DNA of 64,000 nucleotides from Lachnospiraceae bacterium (GTDB lineage Bacteria; Bacillota; Clostridia; Lachnospirales; Lachnospiraceae): NCBI GenBank assembly GCA_017623675.1, contig JAGAOO010000042.1, positions 20,723 to 84,722 of the forward strand, read 5' to 3'. Shown piece by piece: positions 34,764 to 43,589 of this stretch (position 1 is its first letter; each line of letters starts with the position of its first letter). The notes under the pieces were generated by a model. It saw only the letters and a program-made list of their open reading frames with translations, ran no database searches and was not told where the DNA came from. The position numbers and the translations under genes were made by a program.

Positions 34764-35654
34764 TTAAATCTGTGAATGCCAGCTTCCCTTCTGGTCTTTT
34801 ATGGTATTCACACCTCTTATTTTTTTACACGCATCACATAATGTTCCGGTTCGAATTGGCATACCACATCGTTCACATGGCACACGAATTGCAGAATTTT
34901 TAGGAATTTCCAGATACTCTTCACGAAAAAAATGAGTGATAACCCGCATGGGTACTCCTGTATTCTGTTCGATTACTGTCGCCGGAGCCATACCTACCTG
35001 TTCCAGATAATTCCGCACCGTCTGGTAATCATCATAGTTTTCTTCTCCACATTCGTCACATCGAAAAATACCTCTGCTCACATTGCTGAGCTTTTTGCTT
35101 CCACAAGCTTTACATTCTAAAGGAATCCGATTCAATCTTAATGCATTCGAGTTGCCCGGACTTCTGGCAAAACTCATCTTCTGACTAGTCTTCTGCTCCT
35201 TCTTTACCCCTGCCTCTGCTTGTGGTTTTCCTTCTGCCCGGGTTTCCGGCTTGACTGCCAATTGACTTAGCATTTCTTTCAATTCCTCAATGGCTGTTTC
35301 GGAATTCTCCATATAGGATATCATTTGAACATTATTTAAATAAAACCGAAAGGTCTCATTTAATGGTGCATCATCTATCTGAAAAGGTATAATATTCTTT
35401 CGATTCGAAATGGCACTGTCTGTTTCCTTTTCCACCCATATGGATTCCTGTGCCGTTCTTGACAGCATTAACAGAAATACTTCACATTCCCGAATGGCTT
35501 TGGGTATTTCCTTGGCATAGCTGGAACCTGCCGGTATCATTTCCGGTGCTTTCCAACAATTCACACCCATTTCCTTCAGCATTTTTACTATTTTTTGTAC
35601 AAACGTTTTATCTTTTGAGCTGTAGCTGATAAACACAGATTTTTGATTTGCCAC
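34764..35654 (-). CDS. TIR-domain protein with C-terminal zinc ribbons
   Basis: A 296-residue protein. A perfect AGGAGG seven nt upstream selects the GTG at 35654 over a GTG 16 codons earlier. The TIR domain (5-130) starts KSVFISYSSKDKTF and has SIWVEKETDSAI, where Glu77 (or Glu75) fits the catalytic glutamate of NAD-cleaving TIRs. After a linker, a zinc ribbon CxxC...CDEC (about 181-205), a helix-turn-helix-like segment (PATVIEQNTGVPMRVITHF) and a second ribbon CERCGMPIRTGTLCDAC follow. The last two resemble the flagellar-regulon protein YvyF. TIR could act as an NADase, or as a scaffold. Confidence 0.8.
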   Translation of the reverse strand: MANQKSVFISYSSKDKTFVQKIVKMLKEMGVNCWKAPEMIPAGSSYAKEIPKAIRECEVFLLMLSRTAQESIWVEKETDSAISNRKNIIPFQIDDAPLNETFRFYLNNVQMISYMENSETAIEELKEMLSQLAVKPETRAEGKPQAEAGVKKEQKTSQKMSFARSPGNSNALRLNRIPLECKACGSKKLSNVSRGIFRCDECGEENYDDYQTVRNYLEQVGMAPATVIEQNTGVPMRVITHFFREEYLEIPKNSAIRVPCERCGMPIRTGTLCDACKKIRGVNTIKDQKGSWHSQI

Positions 35655-35715
35655 GCTTATTCCTCCTATTTCTGTCCTACTGCACGACTCAATATTCTTC
35701 ACTTTCCTTTGCTGC

Positions 35716-36483
35716 CTATCGTTTGTCCTTTATATATTCCAATGACAGCTTTTGATTTTCCGGCAAAGTAGTTTCAATTAAGATACTGCAAGACGAAAAA
35801 TACAATTCTACATATTCAAAAAACTGCTTCCAGTCAATCTCGCCTTTTCCCAGTGCCAGATGCAAATCCTCCTGCAGATTATTATCATTAATATGCATGT
35901 GTTTTACATAAGGAGCCAGCCCTTCCACCCATTCCGAAATCGGTGTTCCCGAAATGCTTGCATGTGCATAATCAAAACATACACCATAATTCTGATACTT
36001 TTTTAACTGCTCCGAAATTCTTACCAATATATCCGAACGCTTTTCAAACATATTTTCCAAATAGATAGAGATATTGGGATATTGGATTAACAATTCCTCC
36101 AAATAAGCCACTGTTCTTTCTACCACCTGGTTCTCATAAATTGCTCCCGGTACCTGTGGATTGGAATTGGCATGGAATACCACTCCGACTACCCCTAATT
36201 TTTCCGCGATTTCCATGCTCTGCTTCATACGAAGCTTGGAAACCTCTCGAATTCTTGCATCGTTACTAAATACAATTACGTCAAAAAAGGCACCATGCAT
36301 GGTACTTCCCTTTGGTAATCCTTTTGACAAATAACAGTTGATTATCTCCTGCTGCCGTTCTTCACAATCCAAAACCTCCGGGTCAAAGAAATCATTTATC
36401 TCAAATCCGACCCCATATTCTGTTGCAAGCTCCAGATATTCCTCTAACCGGTCTACCTTGGATACAATTAAATATTGATTCAT
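35716..36483 (-). CDS. TIM-barrel sugar isomerase/AP-endonuclease 2-like protein
   Basis: A 255-residue TIM barrel of the xylose-isomerase-like superfamily (PF01261). Metal-binding-type acids and histidines are present: EINDFF, STMHGAFFDV, VVFHANS, YLENMF, CFDYAHA, VKHMHINDNN and a final ILIETTLP. That fits a metal-dependent sugar epimerase/isomerase or an AP-endonuclease-like enzyme. The substrate is unknown. It is the first gene of the TIR/cyclase operon (61 nt before the TIR start), and no sugar transport genes lie nearby. Confidence 0.75.
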   Translation of the reverse strand: MNQYLIVSKVDRLEEYLELATEYGVGFEINDFFDPEVLDCEERQQEIINCYLSKGLPKGSTMHGAFFDVIVFSNDARIREVSKLRMKQSMEIAEKLGVVGVVFHANSNPQVPGAIYENQVVERTVAYLEELLIQYPNISIYLENMFEKRSDILVRISEQLKKYQNYGVCFDYAHASISGTPISEWVEGLAPYVKHMHINDNNLQEDLHLALGKGEIDWKQFFEYVELYFSSCSILIETTLPENQKLSLEYIKDKR

Positions 36484-36587
36484 AAATGCTCCTATCTCAT
36501 ATACTTTTTATTTGTTACGGAAAAACTGCTTGATTGCCCTGCCATAGATGTTCTTATATTTTATCATGAATTCATAAGAATTCCAAG

Positions 36588-36636
36588 ATAATAAGAATAA
36601 AGCACAGCTGATTTAATAATACTTTTCAGCTGTGCT
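36588..36636 (-). terminator. Terminator after the S24-like repressor
   Basis: A perfect 11-bp stem AGCACAGCTGA/TCAGCTGTGCT with a 14-nt loop. On the minus strand TTATTCTTATT follows. It lies 26 nt after the repressor stop. Confidence 0.7.
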
Positions 36637-36662
36637 AACTTTAATTCTATTTATACCTGCTT

Positions 36663-37349
36663 TTATGCCCTGACAACACCAATACAGGTACCTATATATT
36701 CCACCTCGTCCATTCGTTTCAGCAGTATGTCCTCTCCAATATTGTGTATGCCTTTCAATATATACTTCCCATTTTCCTCTGTGAACTTTCGTATATATGC
36801 ACGCTCTCCTTTATAGAACACAACATATTCCTCTTCTTTAGGAAAACAATTCTTAATCAGTATGATATCGCCCTTACAGTATGCAGAAACCAGGTCATTG
36901 GTTGTCAACTTGATTGCAACAAATGCCTCCTTCACGGTGGTGGTAATTTCTGTGGTTTCACAATTATCATAAATGATTCCTTCACTCATATTTCCATTGG
37001 CAATCAAACATGGAATCTTATGCTTTCCAACCGCTTCTCTTTCCGCCTTCGCTGATACTGCTTCATATTTTGAAGTAAGCAAAATCAGACTTTTTCCATG
37101 CTCTCCACACATTCTGTAATATCCTAACAACATTTGTTCATCCTTTGGATGTGGGCATTGCCCCATAAGACAATTCACGCTAAGGTCCAACACATTTCCC
37201 ATTTTCATTAATGTTGATACCTTTGGGTCTGTTGTCTTACCATAATAAATGTTTTTCACCGTTTCAAGTGGAAGGTCACACATCTCTGCAAATTCAGCAA
37301 GCGATATTCCTCGGCTGTTCAACAAATTTCTCAATCTTTCGCTTAACAT
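36663..37349 (-). CDS. XRE repressor with degenerate S24 peptidase-like domain
   Basis: A 228-residue regulator. Residues 1-62 form an XRE helix-turn-helix (SLAEFAEMCDLPLETVKNIYYGKTTDP). Residues about 125-225 follow the S24/LexA fold (EAFVAIKLTTNDLVSAYCKGDIILIKNC, EEEYVVFYKGERAYIRKF). The GDSM nucleophile segment reads LTTNDL, with no serine at the expected place, so self-cleavage is unlikely. The gene is divergent from the Spo0A-like gene and may control it. The start at 37349 has an AAGGGGGG ribosome site. Confidence 0.8.
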   Translation of the reverse strand: MLSERLRNLLNSRGISLAEFAEMCDLPLETVKNIYYGKTTDPKVSTLMKMGNVLDLSVNCLMGQCPHPKDEQMLLGYYRMCGEHGKSLILLTSKYEAVSAKAEREAVGKHKIPCLIANGNMSEGIIYDNCETTEITTTVKEAFVAIKLTTNDLVSAYCKGDIILIKNCFPKEEEYVVFYKGERAYIRKFTEENGKYILKGIHNIGEDILLKRMDEVEYIGTCIGVVRA

Positions 37350-37487
37350 GTATCCATATCCCCCCTTATGTCATCAATGACCCAAAAAACGTTAAGATTC
37401 TATAAAGAAAATGTTATACCTAATATTTTTAATTGTCAATATCTGTAATATTATGTATTTATGATAAATTTTAAAAGAGGGGAAAAC

Positions 37488-37880
37488 ATGGCAGCAGAAT
37501 TATTACACTTATCAGAACCAACACAAACAAATATTTCAAAAAGACAAATTCATGATGTGCTTCTAACTATCGGAGTGCCTCCAAACCTGTTAGGCTACCG
37601 ATATATTGTATACTCACTTGAATTAATACTAAGCAACCCGGATTATATATTCTACATTACAAAGGGGCTGTATATTGATGTGGCACTATACTTTGATTCA
37701 ACCCCTGCCAGAGTAGAACGGGCAATACGTAATGCAATTAATGCGGCATGGATGAACGACAACAATGAATTCAGAACTTATATGTTCAAAAACTGTATCA
37801 ACCCTTCAAAGGGGTCGCCATCCAATTCTCTTTTCCTGTCCCGTTTATATGATTATTTTACAACACAGGAAAAGGAGTAA
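37488..37880 (+). CDS. Stand-alone Spo0A C-terminal DNA-binding domain protein
   Basis: A 130-residue protein starting at the ATG at 37488 (MAAELLHLSEP), with GAGGGG upstream. From residue about 18 on it matches the Spo0A effector domain (PF08769): RQIHDVLLTIGVPPNLLGYR, YITKGLYIDVALYF and RVERAIRNAINAAW, the recognition-helix region. No receiver domain precedes it. It could bind 0A boxes without phosphorylation control, or compete with full-length Spo0A. It is transcribed alone towards a bidirectional terminator. Confidence 0.88.
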   Translation: MAAELLHLSEPTQTNISKRQIHDVLLTIGVPPNLLGYRYIVYSLELILSNPDYIFYITKGLYIDVALYFDSTPARVERAIRNAINAAWMNDNNEFRTYMFKNCINPSKGSPSNSLFLSRLYDYFTTQEKE

Positions 37881-37906
37881 TTTGTCAGGGAGTTTTTATT
37901 ATATAG

Positions 37907-37951
37907 AAAATGGGATGTCAAACGAATGTATCTCGTATGACATCCCGTTTT
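37907..37951. terminator. Bidirectional terminator
   Basis: AAAATGGGATGTCA pairs with TGACATCCCGTTTT (one G:U pair) around a 17-nt loop, with A/T-rich flanks on both strands. It separates the convergent Spo0A-like gene and the hydrolase at 37984-38976. Confidence 0.75.
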
Positions 37952-37983
37952 CATATTACTACAAGGCAAAGCATAATTTTAAA

Positions 37984-38976
37984 TCAGTCATAGGAATCTC
38001 CTTCCAAAAACCGGAATATCATCCGGTAGTATTCTTCCAAAATATCGTCAGAGGCAGTATAAATAGAGTGCTTAGACTCAGGAAATGTATAATACGTGCA
38101 GGTCTTAACCTTTTTTGCAAACCATTGTTGCGGACGCATCCTTACTGCGTTATCTTTCCCGGCATTTAATAGCAATACATCAGCCTGAATTGCATTGGTA
38201 ACCTTAGCAGACAGCAGGCGATGTTGCATTTGAATCGCCTCCCACATCCATTGGTTGGTCATTGCAGACGTCCGATACAACGGATTCCCGATACGATAAT
38301 CCAGATTATGGCGAAACCGGGCATAACTGATATCCGATGCATGTTCCAGCTTCACATTCGGATTAAAATCGGAACTGTACGGAAATCTGCCCGTCCAGCC
38401 ATCTTTTCTTTTACAGGAAAGAGTCTTTAACTTTACAATTGGTATGGGAACACCATAGGCATATGGGCATATCATTGGGGAAGACAAAATGGCACGCTTT
38501 ACCATCTTGGAGTTGTAAGCCAAATATAAGCCTGCAACCGCTCCTCCCATGGAATGTGCAAACAGATAAACCGGAACATCGGGACAAGACGGAAGTACAA
38601 GCTGTTGAATGATATAATCCAAATCCTTAACATAGTCATCGAATTGTTTTACATGGATGAGGGACAGACCTTCTATGTCACGATCCGACAATCCGTGTCC
38701 ACGTTGGTCGAAAAGGAGCACATTATATCCCATATTTATAAAATACCATGTCATTTCATAATATTTTTTGTAGAACTCTGAAAGCCCATGTATTATAATG
38801 ATAGTTGCGTGACTTTTTTTTGCCGGATATAATTCATAATCCAGCTTACATCCATCAAAGGAAGAAAACCTTCCGTGGATAGCATAATTTTGTAATTCCT
38901 GTTCAATTACAGGTATCTGATTTAAGTAGTCCTGTTCCGGAATCAGATGAAATTGGTAGGTTGGCTGAAATACCAT
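37984..38976 (-). CDS. Alpha/beta hydrolase, monoacylglycerol lipase-like
   Basis: A 330-residue serine hydrolase (S33 / Hydrolase_4). HG motif IIIHGLSEFYKKYY, FDQRGHGLSDRD, nucleophile elbow FAHSMGGAVA (Ser in GxSxG style HSMGG) and the late KHSIY histidine are visible. The Asp is probably in LLNAGKDNAVR. Family members cleave monoacylglycerols and lysophospholipids. I start it at the ATG at 38976 with AAGGAG upstream. A TTG at 39018 would overlap the opposing gene. It is divergent from another hydrolase and may belong to the lipid island. Confidence 0.85.
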   Translation of the reverse strand: MVFQPTYQFHLIPEQDYLNQIPVIEQELQNYAIHGRFSSFDGCKLDYELYPAKKSHATIIIIHGLSEFYKKYYEMTWYFINMGYNVLLFDQRGHGLSDRDIEGLSLIHVKQFDDYVKDLDYIIQQLVLPSCPDVPVYLFAHSMGGAVAGLYLAYNSKMVKRAILSSPMICPYAYGVPIPIVKLKTLSCKRKDGWTGRFPYSSDFNPNVKLEHASDISYARFRHNLDYRIGNPLYRTSAMTNQWMWEAIQMQHRLLSAKVTNAIQADVLLLNAGKDNAVRMRPQQWFAKKVKTCTYYTFPESKHSIYTASDDILEEYYRMIFRFLEGDSYD

Positions 38977-39035
38977 ATTGTAGTAGCTCCTTACATGCTT
39001 TAGGTGATTAATTTCCAATAAAGGTGGTGATAATA

Positions 39036-39986
39036 ATGATATCTTTAAAAAAGAAATTCAATCAAATGAATTGGAAGGTCATTATTATTATTTTATTATT
39101 AATCATAATTTCACTTTTTGCAACGACTAAGATTATATATGACGCCTGTTTCAAACGATATGATACAGAAGAAATTGAAATTCCGGCTGAATTATACGAT
39201 ATGATATCCAAACGGCAGGACGTAATATTCTTTTCAGGAGACAACCAACTGCAAGGCTACTTATATTCCGGAAGTGCTCCCAGTGAAGAAACCGGACTTG
39301 TAGTAATTGCACCCGGATACCATGCCAGTGCTGATAATTATTTGTGGCAGATTCAAAGCCTTACAGAGTATGGATGGGATGTCTTTATATTCGATACCAC
39401 AGGCAGTTGCGAGAGTGAAGGAGCGTCTTCCGTAGGATTTTCACAGGAATTATGGGATTTAGATGCGGCACTTGACTATATTGAAATGAATTATGACTAT
39501 GATAATTTATTTTTATTCGGACATAGTCGCGGAGGCTATGCCGTTTGTGGTATACTGGATTCAGACCATTCTATTGATGCAGTTGTATCCGTTAGCGGTA
39601 TTAATAGTGCCATGGAAGCAATCATGGAGCAGTCATCACAATATGTTGGTCCGATAGCTTACAGTAACTATCCATTACTCTGGCTATATCAGATATCTTT
39701 ATTTGATGAAAAAACTGTAAATTTACAGGCAGCCGAAGTAATATCGAATTCTCAGATTCCAACATTAATTGTACAGGGAAATGAGGATGAAATTGTACCC
39801 ATGGAGGAGAGTTCTATTTATTCTCACAGGGATGAAATCACGTCAGAATATGTGGAATATTACATTTGTGATATTCCCGGACAAAATGGGCATAAAGATC
39901 TCATGTTTGACAGTGACGGCACAGCTAATGATGTGTTGATGCAGGAGATAAATGAGTTCTATTATAATATAACGATTCAGGACTAG
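39036..39986 (+). CDS. Membrane-anchored alpha/beta hydrolase
   Basis: A 316-residue protein. One N-terminal helix (WKVIIIILLLIIISLFATT) anchors an alpha/beta hydrolase domain outside the cell or at the membrane face. VVIAPGYHASADNYLWQ carries the oxyanion part. FIFDTTGSCESEG and the nucleophile elbow LFGHSRGGYAV follow, then GNEDEIVP (Asp) and GQNGHKD (His). The fold is that of S9/DUF-type esterases. The start at 39036 has AAAGGTGGTG upstream. It is followed 13 nt later by the glycosyltransferase gene. Confidence 0.85.
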   Translation: MISLKKKFNQMNWKVIIIILLLIIISLFATTKIIYDACFKRYDTEEIEIPAELYDMISKRQDVIFFSGDNQLQGYLYSGSAPSEETGLVVIAPGYHASADNYLWQIQSLTEYGWDVFIFDTTGSCESEGASSVGFSQELWDLDAALDYIEMNYDYDNLFLFGHSRGGYAVCGILDSDHSIDAVVSVSGINSAMEAIMEQSSQYVGPIAYSNYPLLWLYQISLFDEKTVNLQAAEVISNSQIPTLIVQGNEDEIVPMEESSIYSHRDEITSEYVEYYICDIPGQNGHKDLMFDSDGTANDVLMQEINEFYYNITIQD

Positions 39987-39999
39987 GAGAAACATATAT

Positions 40000-41022
40000 A
40001 TGAATGTAATCTTGATTCCGGCCTATAAGCCGGATGAGGAACTACTAAAATTAATCGATGCTTTAGCTGAAAAACAATTGGCAATTCTGGTTGTAGATGA
40101 TGGCAGTGGTTCAGAATACGAAGAAATTTTCGCACAGGCAGCCAAGAGGGCTGTCGTAATACATAATTCAGATAATCTTGGAAAGGGTGCCGCGTTAAAG
40201 AAAGGAATGAGCGAGCTAACCTCCTACTATCCGGAGTGCACGCATTTTATTACCGTAGATTCCGATGGTCAACATCGGATAGAAGATATTCTGCGGGTAC
40301 ATGAAGCATTGATACAGGGAGCCTCTATGGTTCTGACCATACGTGATCTTCATGGTAATATACCTGCCAAATCCAAATTCGGCAACACATTATCCCGCTG
40401 GGTCTATACTCTTTTAACCGGTCATTATCTGGCAGACAACCAGTCCGGACTGCGGGGGTTTTCTGTGACTCATATTCCTTGGTTACTGCAGGTTGCCGGA
40501 GATAAATATGATTATGAGATTAATGTTATTTATTATGCAGACAAACAAGATATCGATATAACTACAGTTTCCATTGAATCCATATACATTGACGGGAATC
40601 GCTCCTCTCACTTTGAGCCTGCCCTGGATACTTTTCGGATTTACAAGTGCCTGTTTACAAGTGCAAAGGGTACTCTGATTGGTGCCCTGCTGTATGAAGC
40701 TGCTATTATAGCAACATCCATCCTCTTGGGAAATCAGTGGTGGATGTTTACAATCCCTGCTTCAGGAATCCTGGCAGCCGTCGTCTGCCTGCTAATAGAC
40801 CGGTTTAGCTTTCGGAATATAAAACCAAAAAAAGAAATTGGTACCTTTGTCGGTTCCGTCCTTCGAAGTATTCTTTATACCATCGGCTGCGGAGTCGTCA
40901 TAAAGACATTACCAAAGTTACCAATTCTTCTGGTGTTTAATCTATTCGTTCTTTTTATGATTCCGGTGCGGTATAACCTGCACCGGCTATATACCGGTCG
41001 AAGCCGGCGTCATTCAGCGTAA
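40000..41022 (+). CDS. GT2 glycosyltransferase with C-terminal membrane domain
   Basis: A 340-residue family 2 glycosyltransferase of the polyprenyl-phosphate/dolichol-phosphate-sugar synthase type: VILIPAYKPDEELLKL, VVDDGSGS, NLGKGAALKKGM, VDSDGQH (DxD) and DNQSGLRGFS. After residue 225 about four hydrophobic helices follow, as in GtrA-like membrane parts. It would charge a lipid carrier with a sugar, or glycosylate a lipid. It shares a transcript with the membrane-anchored hydrolase. Its last 68 nt overlap the 3' end of the PlsX-like gene on the opposite strand. Confidence 0.88.
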   Translation: MNVILIPAYKPDEELLKLIDALAEKQLAILVVDDGSGSEYEEIFAQAAKRAVVIHNSDNLGKGAALKKGMSELTSYYPECTHFITVDSDGQHRIEDILRVHEALIQGASMVLTIRDLHGNIPAKSKFGNTLSRWVYTLLTGHYLADNQSGLRGFSVTHIPWLLQVAGDKYDYEINVIYYADKQDIDITTVSIESIYIDGNRSSHFEPALDTFRIYKCLFTSAKGTLIGALLYEAAIIATSILLGNQWWMFTIPASGILAAVVCLLIDRFSFRNIKPKKEIGTFVGSVLRSILYTIGCGVVIKTLPKLPILLVFNLFVLFMIPVRYNLHRLYTGRSRRHSA

Positions 41023-41941
41023 GCAATTGCTCTACGCAGGACACAACGGTTTCGGCAACTGCACATCCGTGCATTTTTATAATAGGCTTTTTCGTACCGA
41101 GGAATGTAGCGCCTCCCTTAGAATTCAAATCAAAGATTGGACTGAGTTCCCCTAATAAAGCTTCATATGTCTTTTGGCTTTCAGAAGAAGCCTCCGACAT
41201 CTGATTTTTAACAATCTGCATAGCGGTCTGTCCCGCTGCTTCGACACACTTCAACATTAGATTACCGGCATAACCGTCTGCAACAATAACATCCGCATAT
41301 CCATTTATCAAATCATAACCTTCTGCATTCCCGATAAAATTAAGTGGAAGCTGTTCAATCAGCTTATACGCTTCTACCGTTAGCGGATTACCTTTTCCGG
41401 GTTCTCTTCCCACCGATAACAAGGCAATTCGAGGCTGTTCCAAGCCATACATACTTTTTGCAAATGCATTACCAAGCAATGCAAATTGTGCCAAATCCTT
41501 TGCCGTACAATTGACATTGGCACCGCAATCCACCAGGCACACCCTTTGTCCGTTGTTGCATCGAAGAGAAGATGACAATGCAGGAGTCTTAAGACCTGCT
41601 GTTAATCCCAGCCGGAATGTAGCACCTACCAGAATCGCACCGGTATTGCCGGCACTAATATAGCCAATACATTCGTCATCTGACTTTAATTTAGCAAGAG
41701 AAAGTGCAATCGACGATTCATCTCTGCCATTAAATATAGCAGTCGCCGGTTCATCATTCCGAATATAATCATCCGTATTCAGAATCTCAACACGAGACAT
41801 TAATGAAGAAGGAATAACCGGTTCCGGACCTGCCAAAACCAGATGAAGTTCCGGGTAAGCGTTCAGGGTATCAATTGCCCCCTGCAATAATGGTTCAACT
41901 CCACCATCCGCTCCTAATAAATCAATAATAATCTTCTTCAT
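40955..41941 (-). CDS. plsX: PlsX-like phosphate acyltransferase
   Basis: A 328-residue PlsX-family enzyme. PlsX exchanges acyl groups between ACP and phosphate, making acyl-phosphate for PlsY or taking it from fatty acid kinase. GYISAGNTGAILVGATFRLG, CLVDCGANVNCTAKDLAQFALLG, IALLSVGREPGKGN, FIGNAEG, DVIVADGYAGNLMLK and GGATFLGTKKPIIKMHG match. The N-terminal motif reads DLLGADGGVEP rather than DxMGGDxxP, so this is a divergent copy, probably not the housekeeping one. It is the last gene of the fakB-fakB-fakA-plsX operon and 12 nt from fakA. Confidence 0.9.
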   Translation of the reverse strand: MKKIIIDLLGADGGVEPLLQGAIDTLNAYPELHLVLAGPEPVIPSSLMSRVEILNTDDYIRNDEPATAIFNGRDESSIALSLAKLKSDDECIGYISAGNTGAILVGATFRLGLTAGLKTPALSSSLRCNNGQRVCLVDCGANVNCTAKDLAQFALLGNAFAKSMYGLEQPRIALLSVGREPGKGNPLTVEAYKLIEQLPLNFIGNAEGYDLINGYADVIVADGYAGNLMLKCVEAAGQTAMQIVKNQMSEASSESQKTYEALLGELSPIFDLNSKGGATFLGTKKPIIKMHGCAVAETVVSCVEQLLTLNDAGFDRYIAGAGYTAPES

Positions 41942-41953
41942 AAAATCCTCCCT

Positions 41954-43588
41954 TTACTCGATTGCAAATATAAAACTGTATACATCCTGCCCACCATCCA
42001 GCAAGCCAACCTCCATTAACGGGTAACGTTCTAAAACCATTCGACGAAACGCAGACTTTTCTCCCAGCGTTACATCACAACCACAGAACGCAGTAATTAC
42101 CTGTTTATCATCAATATCCGGCAGTTTCTCAATTAACGTCAATGCAGCATCAACTTTATCGGAGGAATCGGATAAAATTGTGTCAGATGTCAACCCAATA
42201 TAATCATCTTTATGTATTTCGAGTCCGCTCATAACAGTATCCCTGGTAGCTGCTGTAACGTACCCGGTCGTAACATATGGAAGATAATGAGTCATTTCCT
42301 CGATGACATCTTCCACAGAATCCAAGCTCAAATCCATCATGGATATTGCGGAATAACCTTCGGCAATGGATTTGGTTGGTATCACATGAATATCTGCATT
42401 TTTATATACTTCTGCGGCCTGTTGGGCAGTCATAATGATGTTAGAATCATTTGGCAGAACAATAATATGATCTGCATGAATCTGCTGAAAGGCATTGATA
42501 AAGTCCTGTGCCGATGGATTATTGGTCTGACCACCATCCACAACAACTGTAACGCCGGCATTCTTAAAATACTTTATAATTCCTCGTCCCGTAGCCGTTG
42601 CAACCACAGCATACTTGACATGTTCCATCGTCGATGCCTGTGTTTTCAACTCCGTGTGCTGCACCGTCATGTTTTCGATTTTAATTGTAATTAATTCGCC
42701 CATTGTTCTGGCAAAACGGATGACTTCTTCCGGGCAACGGGAATGAACATGCACTTTTACAAGGGTGCCATCCTGAACCGCAACAATAGAATCACCTATC
42801 GTTTCCAAAAATTGAATCACATCATTAATATTGAATGCATCTACATTTATTTTAGAAGCCTGAAGCTGTAAGATAAATTCCGTACAGTATCCATATACCA
42901 GTAAATTTTCCGGGTCATAGGATGTAAACTGAATCTGTGCATTTGGCAGTTCCACTACAGCCTCATCAATAATTTCATTCCGTAATGCCATAAGCATTCC
43001 TTCAAAAATGCAAACAAGTCCTGCACCACCGCTGTCAATCACTCCGGCTTCCTTCAGGACAGGAAGTAGCTCCGGTGTATGATTCAACGAAATCTTCATG
43101 GCGACAACAACAGCATCCATGCAGCTTTCGAAGTCTGTATATTTTGACCGTTTTTTCATTGCCTGTTCTGCAGCTTCCCGCATAACCGTAAGCATTGTTC
43201 CTTCTACAGGCTTAGATACTGCCATGTAAGCACGATTAGAACCACTCTCCAAAGCATATAAAAAATCATCAATGGAAATATTGTTCTTGTTTTGCATACT
43301 TTCTGCCAAGCCGCGAATGAATTGCGATAGAATTACGCCGGAATTTCCCCGGGCGGCAAGAAGTGTTCCTCTGGAAAAATCCTGCATAACCAGCCCTGCA
43401 GAAATTTGATTTTCTTTTGCCTTAGATATACCACCTTCTAAGGTCATTGTCATGTTCTTACCGGTATCTCCATCCGGAACCGGAAATACATTTAATTCGT
43501 CTACTACGGACATATTCCGTTTTAGATTCCGATAACCATTTATAAGCAAGTTTTGTAACTGTATTCCATCCAAAAATGTCGTTGACAT
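41954..43588 (-). CDS. fakA: Fatty acid kinase FakA (DAK2/YloV family)
   Basis: About 544 residues. The N-terminal DAK2 kinase domain has NVFPVPDGDTGKNMTMT (metal-binding aspartates), ARGNSGVILSQF and GTMLTVMREAAE. The middle and C-terminal domains (VDGGQTNNPSAQDFINAF, VLPNDSNIIMTAQQA, CGCDV) match YloV/FakA. FakA phosphorylates fatty acids held by FakB, giving acyl-phosphate. I start at the ATG at 43588 (MSTTFLDGIQLQNLL). It is placed between two fakB genes and plsX, so substrate and product partners are in one operon. Confidence 0.93.
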   Translation of the reverse strand: MSTTFLDGIQLQNLLINGYRNLKRNMSVVDELNVFPVPDGDTGKNMTMTLEGGISKAKENQISAGLVMQDFSRGTLLAARGNSGVILSQFIRGLAESMQNKNNISIDDFLYALESGSNRAYMAVSKPVEGTMLTVMREAAEQAMKKRSKYTDFESCMDAVVVAMKISLNHTPELLPVLKEAGVIDSGGAGLVCIFEGMLMALRNEIIDEAVVELPNAQIQFTSYDPENLLVYGYCTEFILQLQASKINVDAFNINDVIQFLETIGDSIVAVQDGTLVKVHVHSRCPEEVIRFARTMGELITIKIENMTVQHTELKTQASTMEHVKYAVVATATGRGIIKYFKNAGVTVVVDGGQTNNPSAQDFINAFQQIHADHIIVLPNDSNIIMTAQQAAEVYKNADIHVIPTKSIAEGYSAISMMDLSLDSVEDVIEEMTHYLPYVTTGYVTAATRDTVMSGLEIHKDDYIGLTSDTILSDSSDKVDAALTLIEKLPDIDDKQVITAFCGCDVTLGEKSAFRRMVLERYPLMEVGLLDGGQDVYSFIFAIE

Positions 43589-43589
43589 T

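Noticed and set aside
32185-36483. Thoeris or complete Pycsar defence operon
   Set aside because: No SLOG/SIR2-type effector (ThsA) and no cyclic-nucleotide-binding domain on the TIR protein were seen. Kept only as a possible relative.
37390-37487. Spo0A box in front of the Spo0A-like gene
   Set aside because: TTGTCAATA is present but differs from the TTGTCGAA consensus at the central CG. It is better read as a -35 box.
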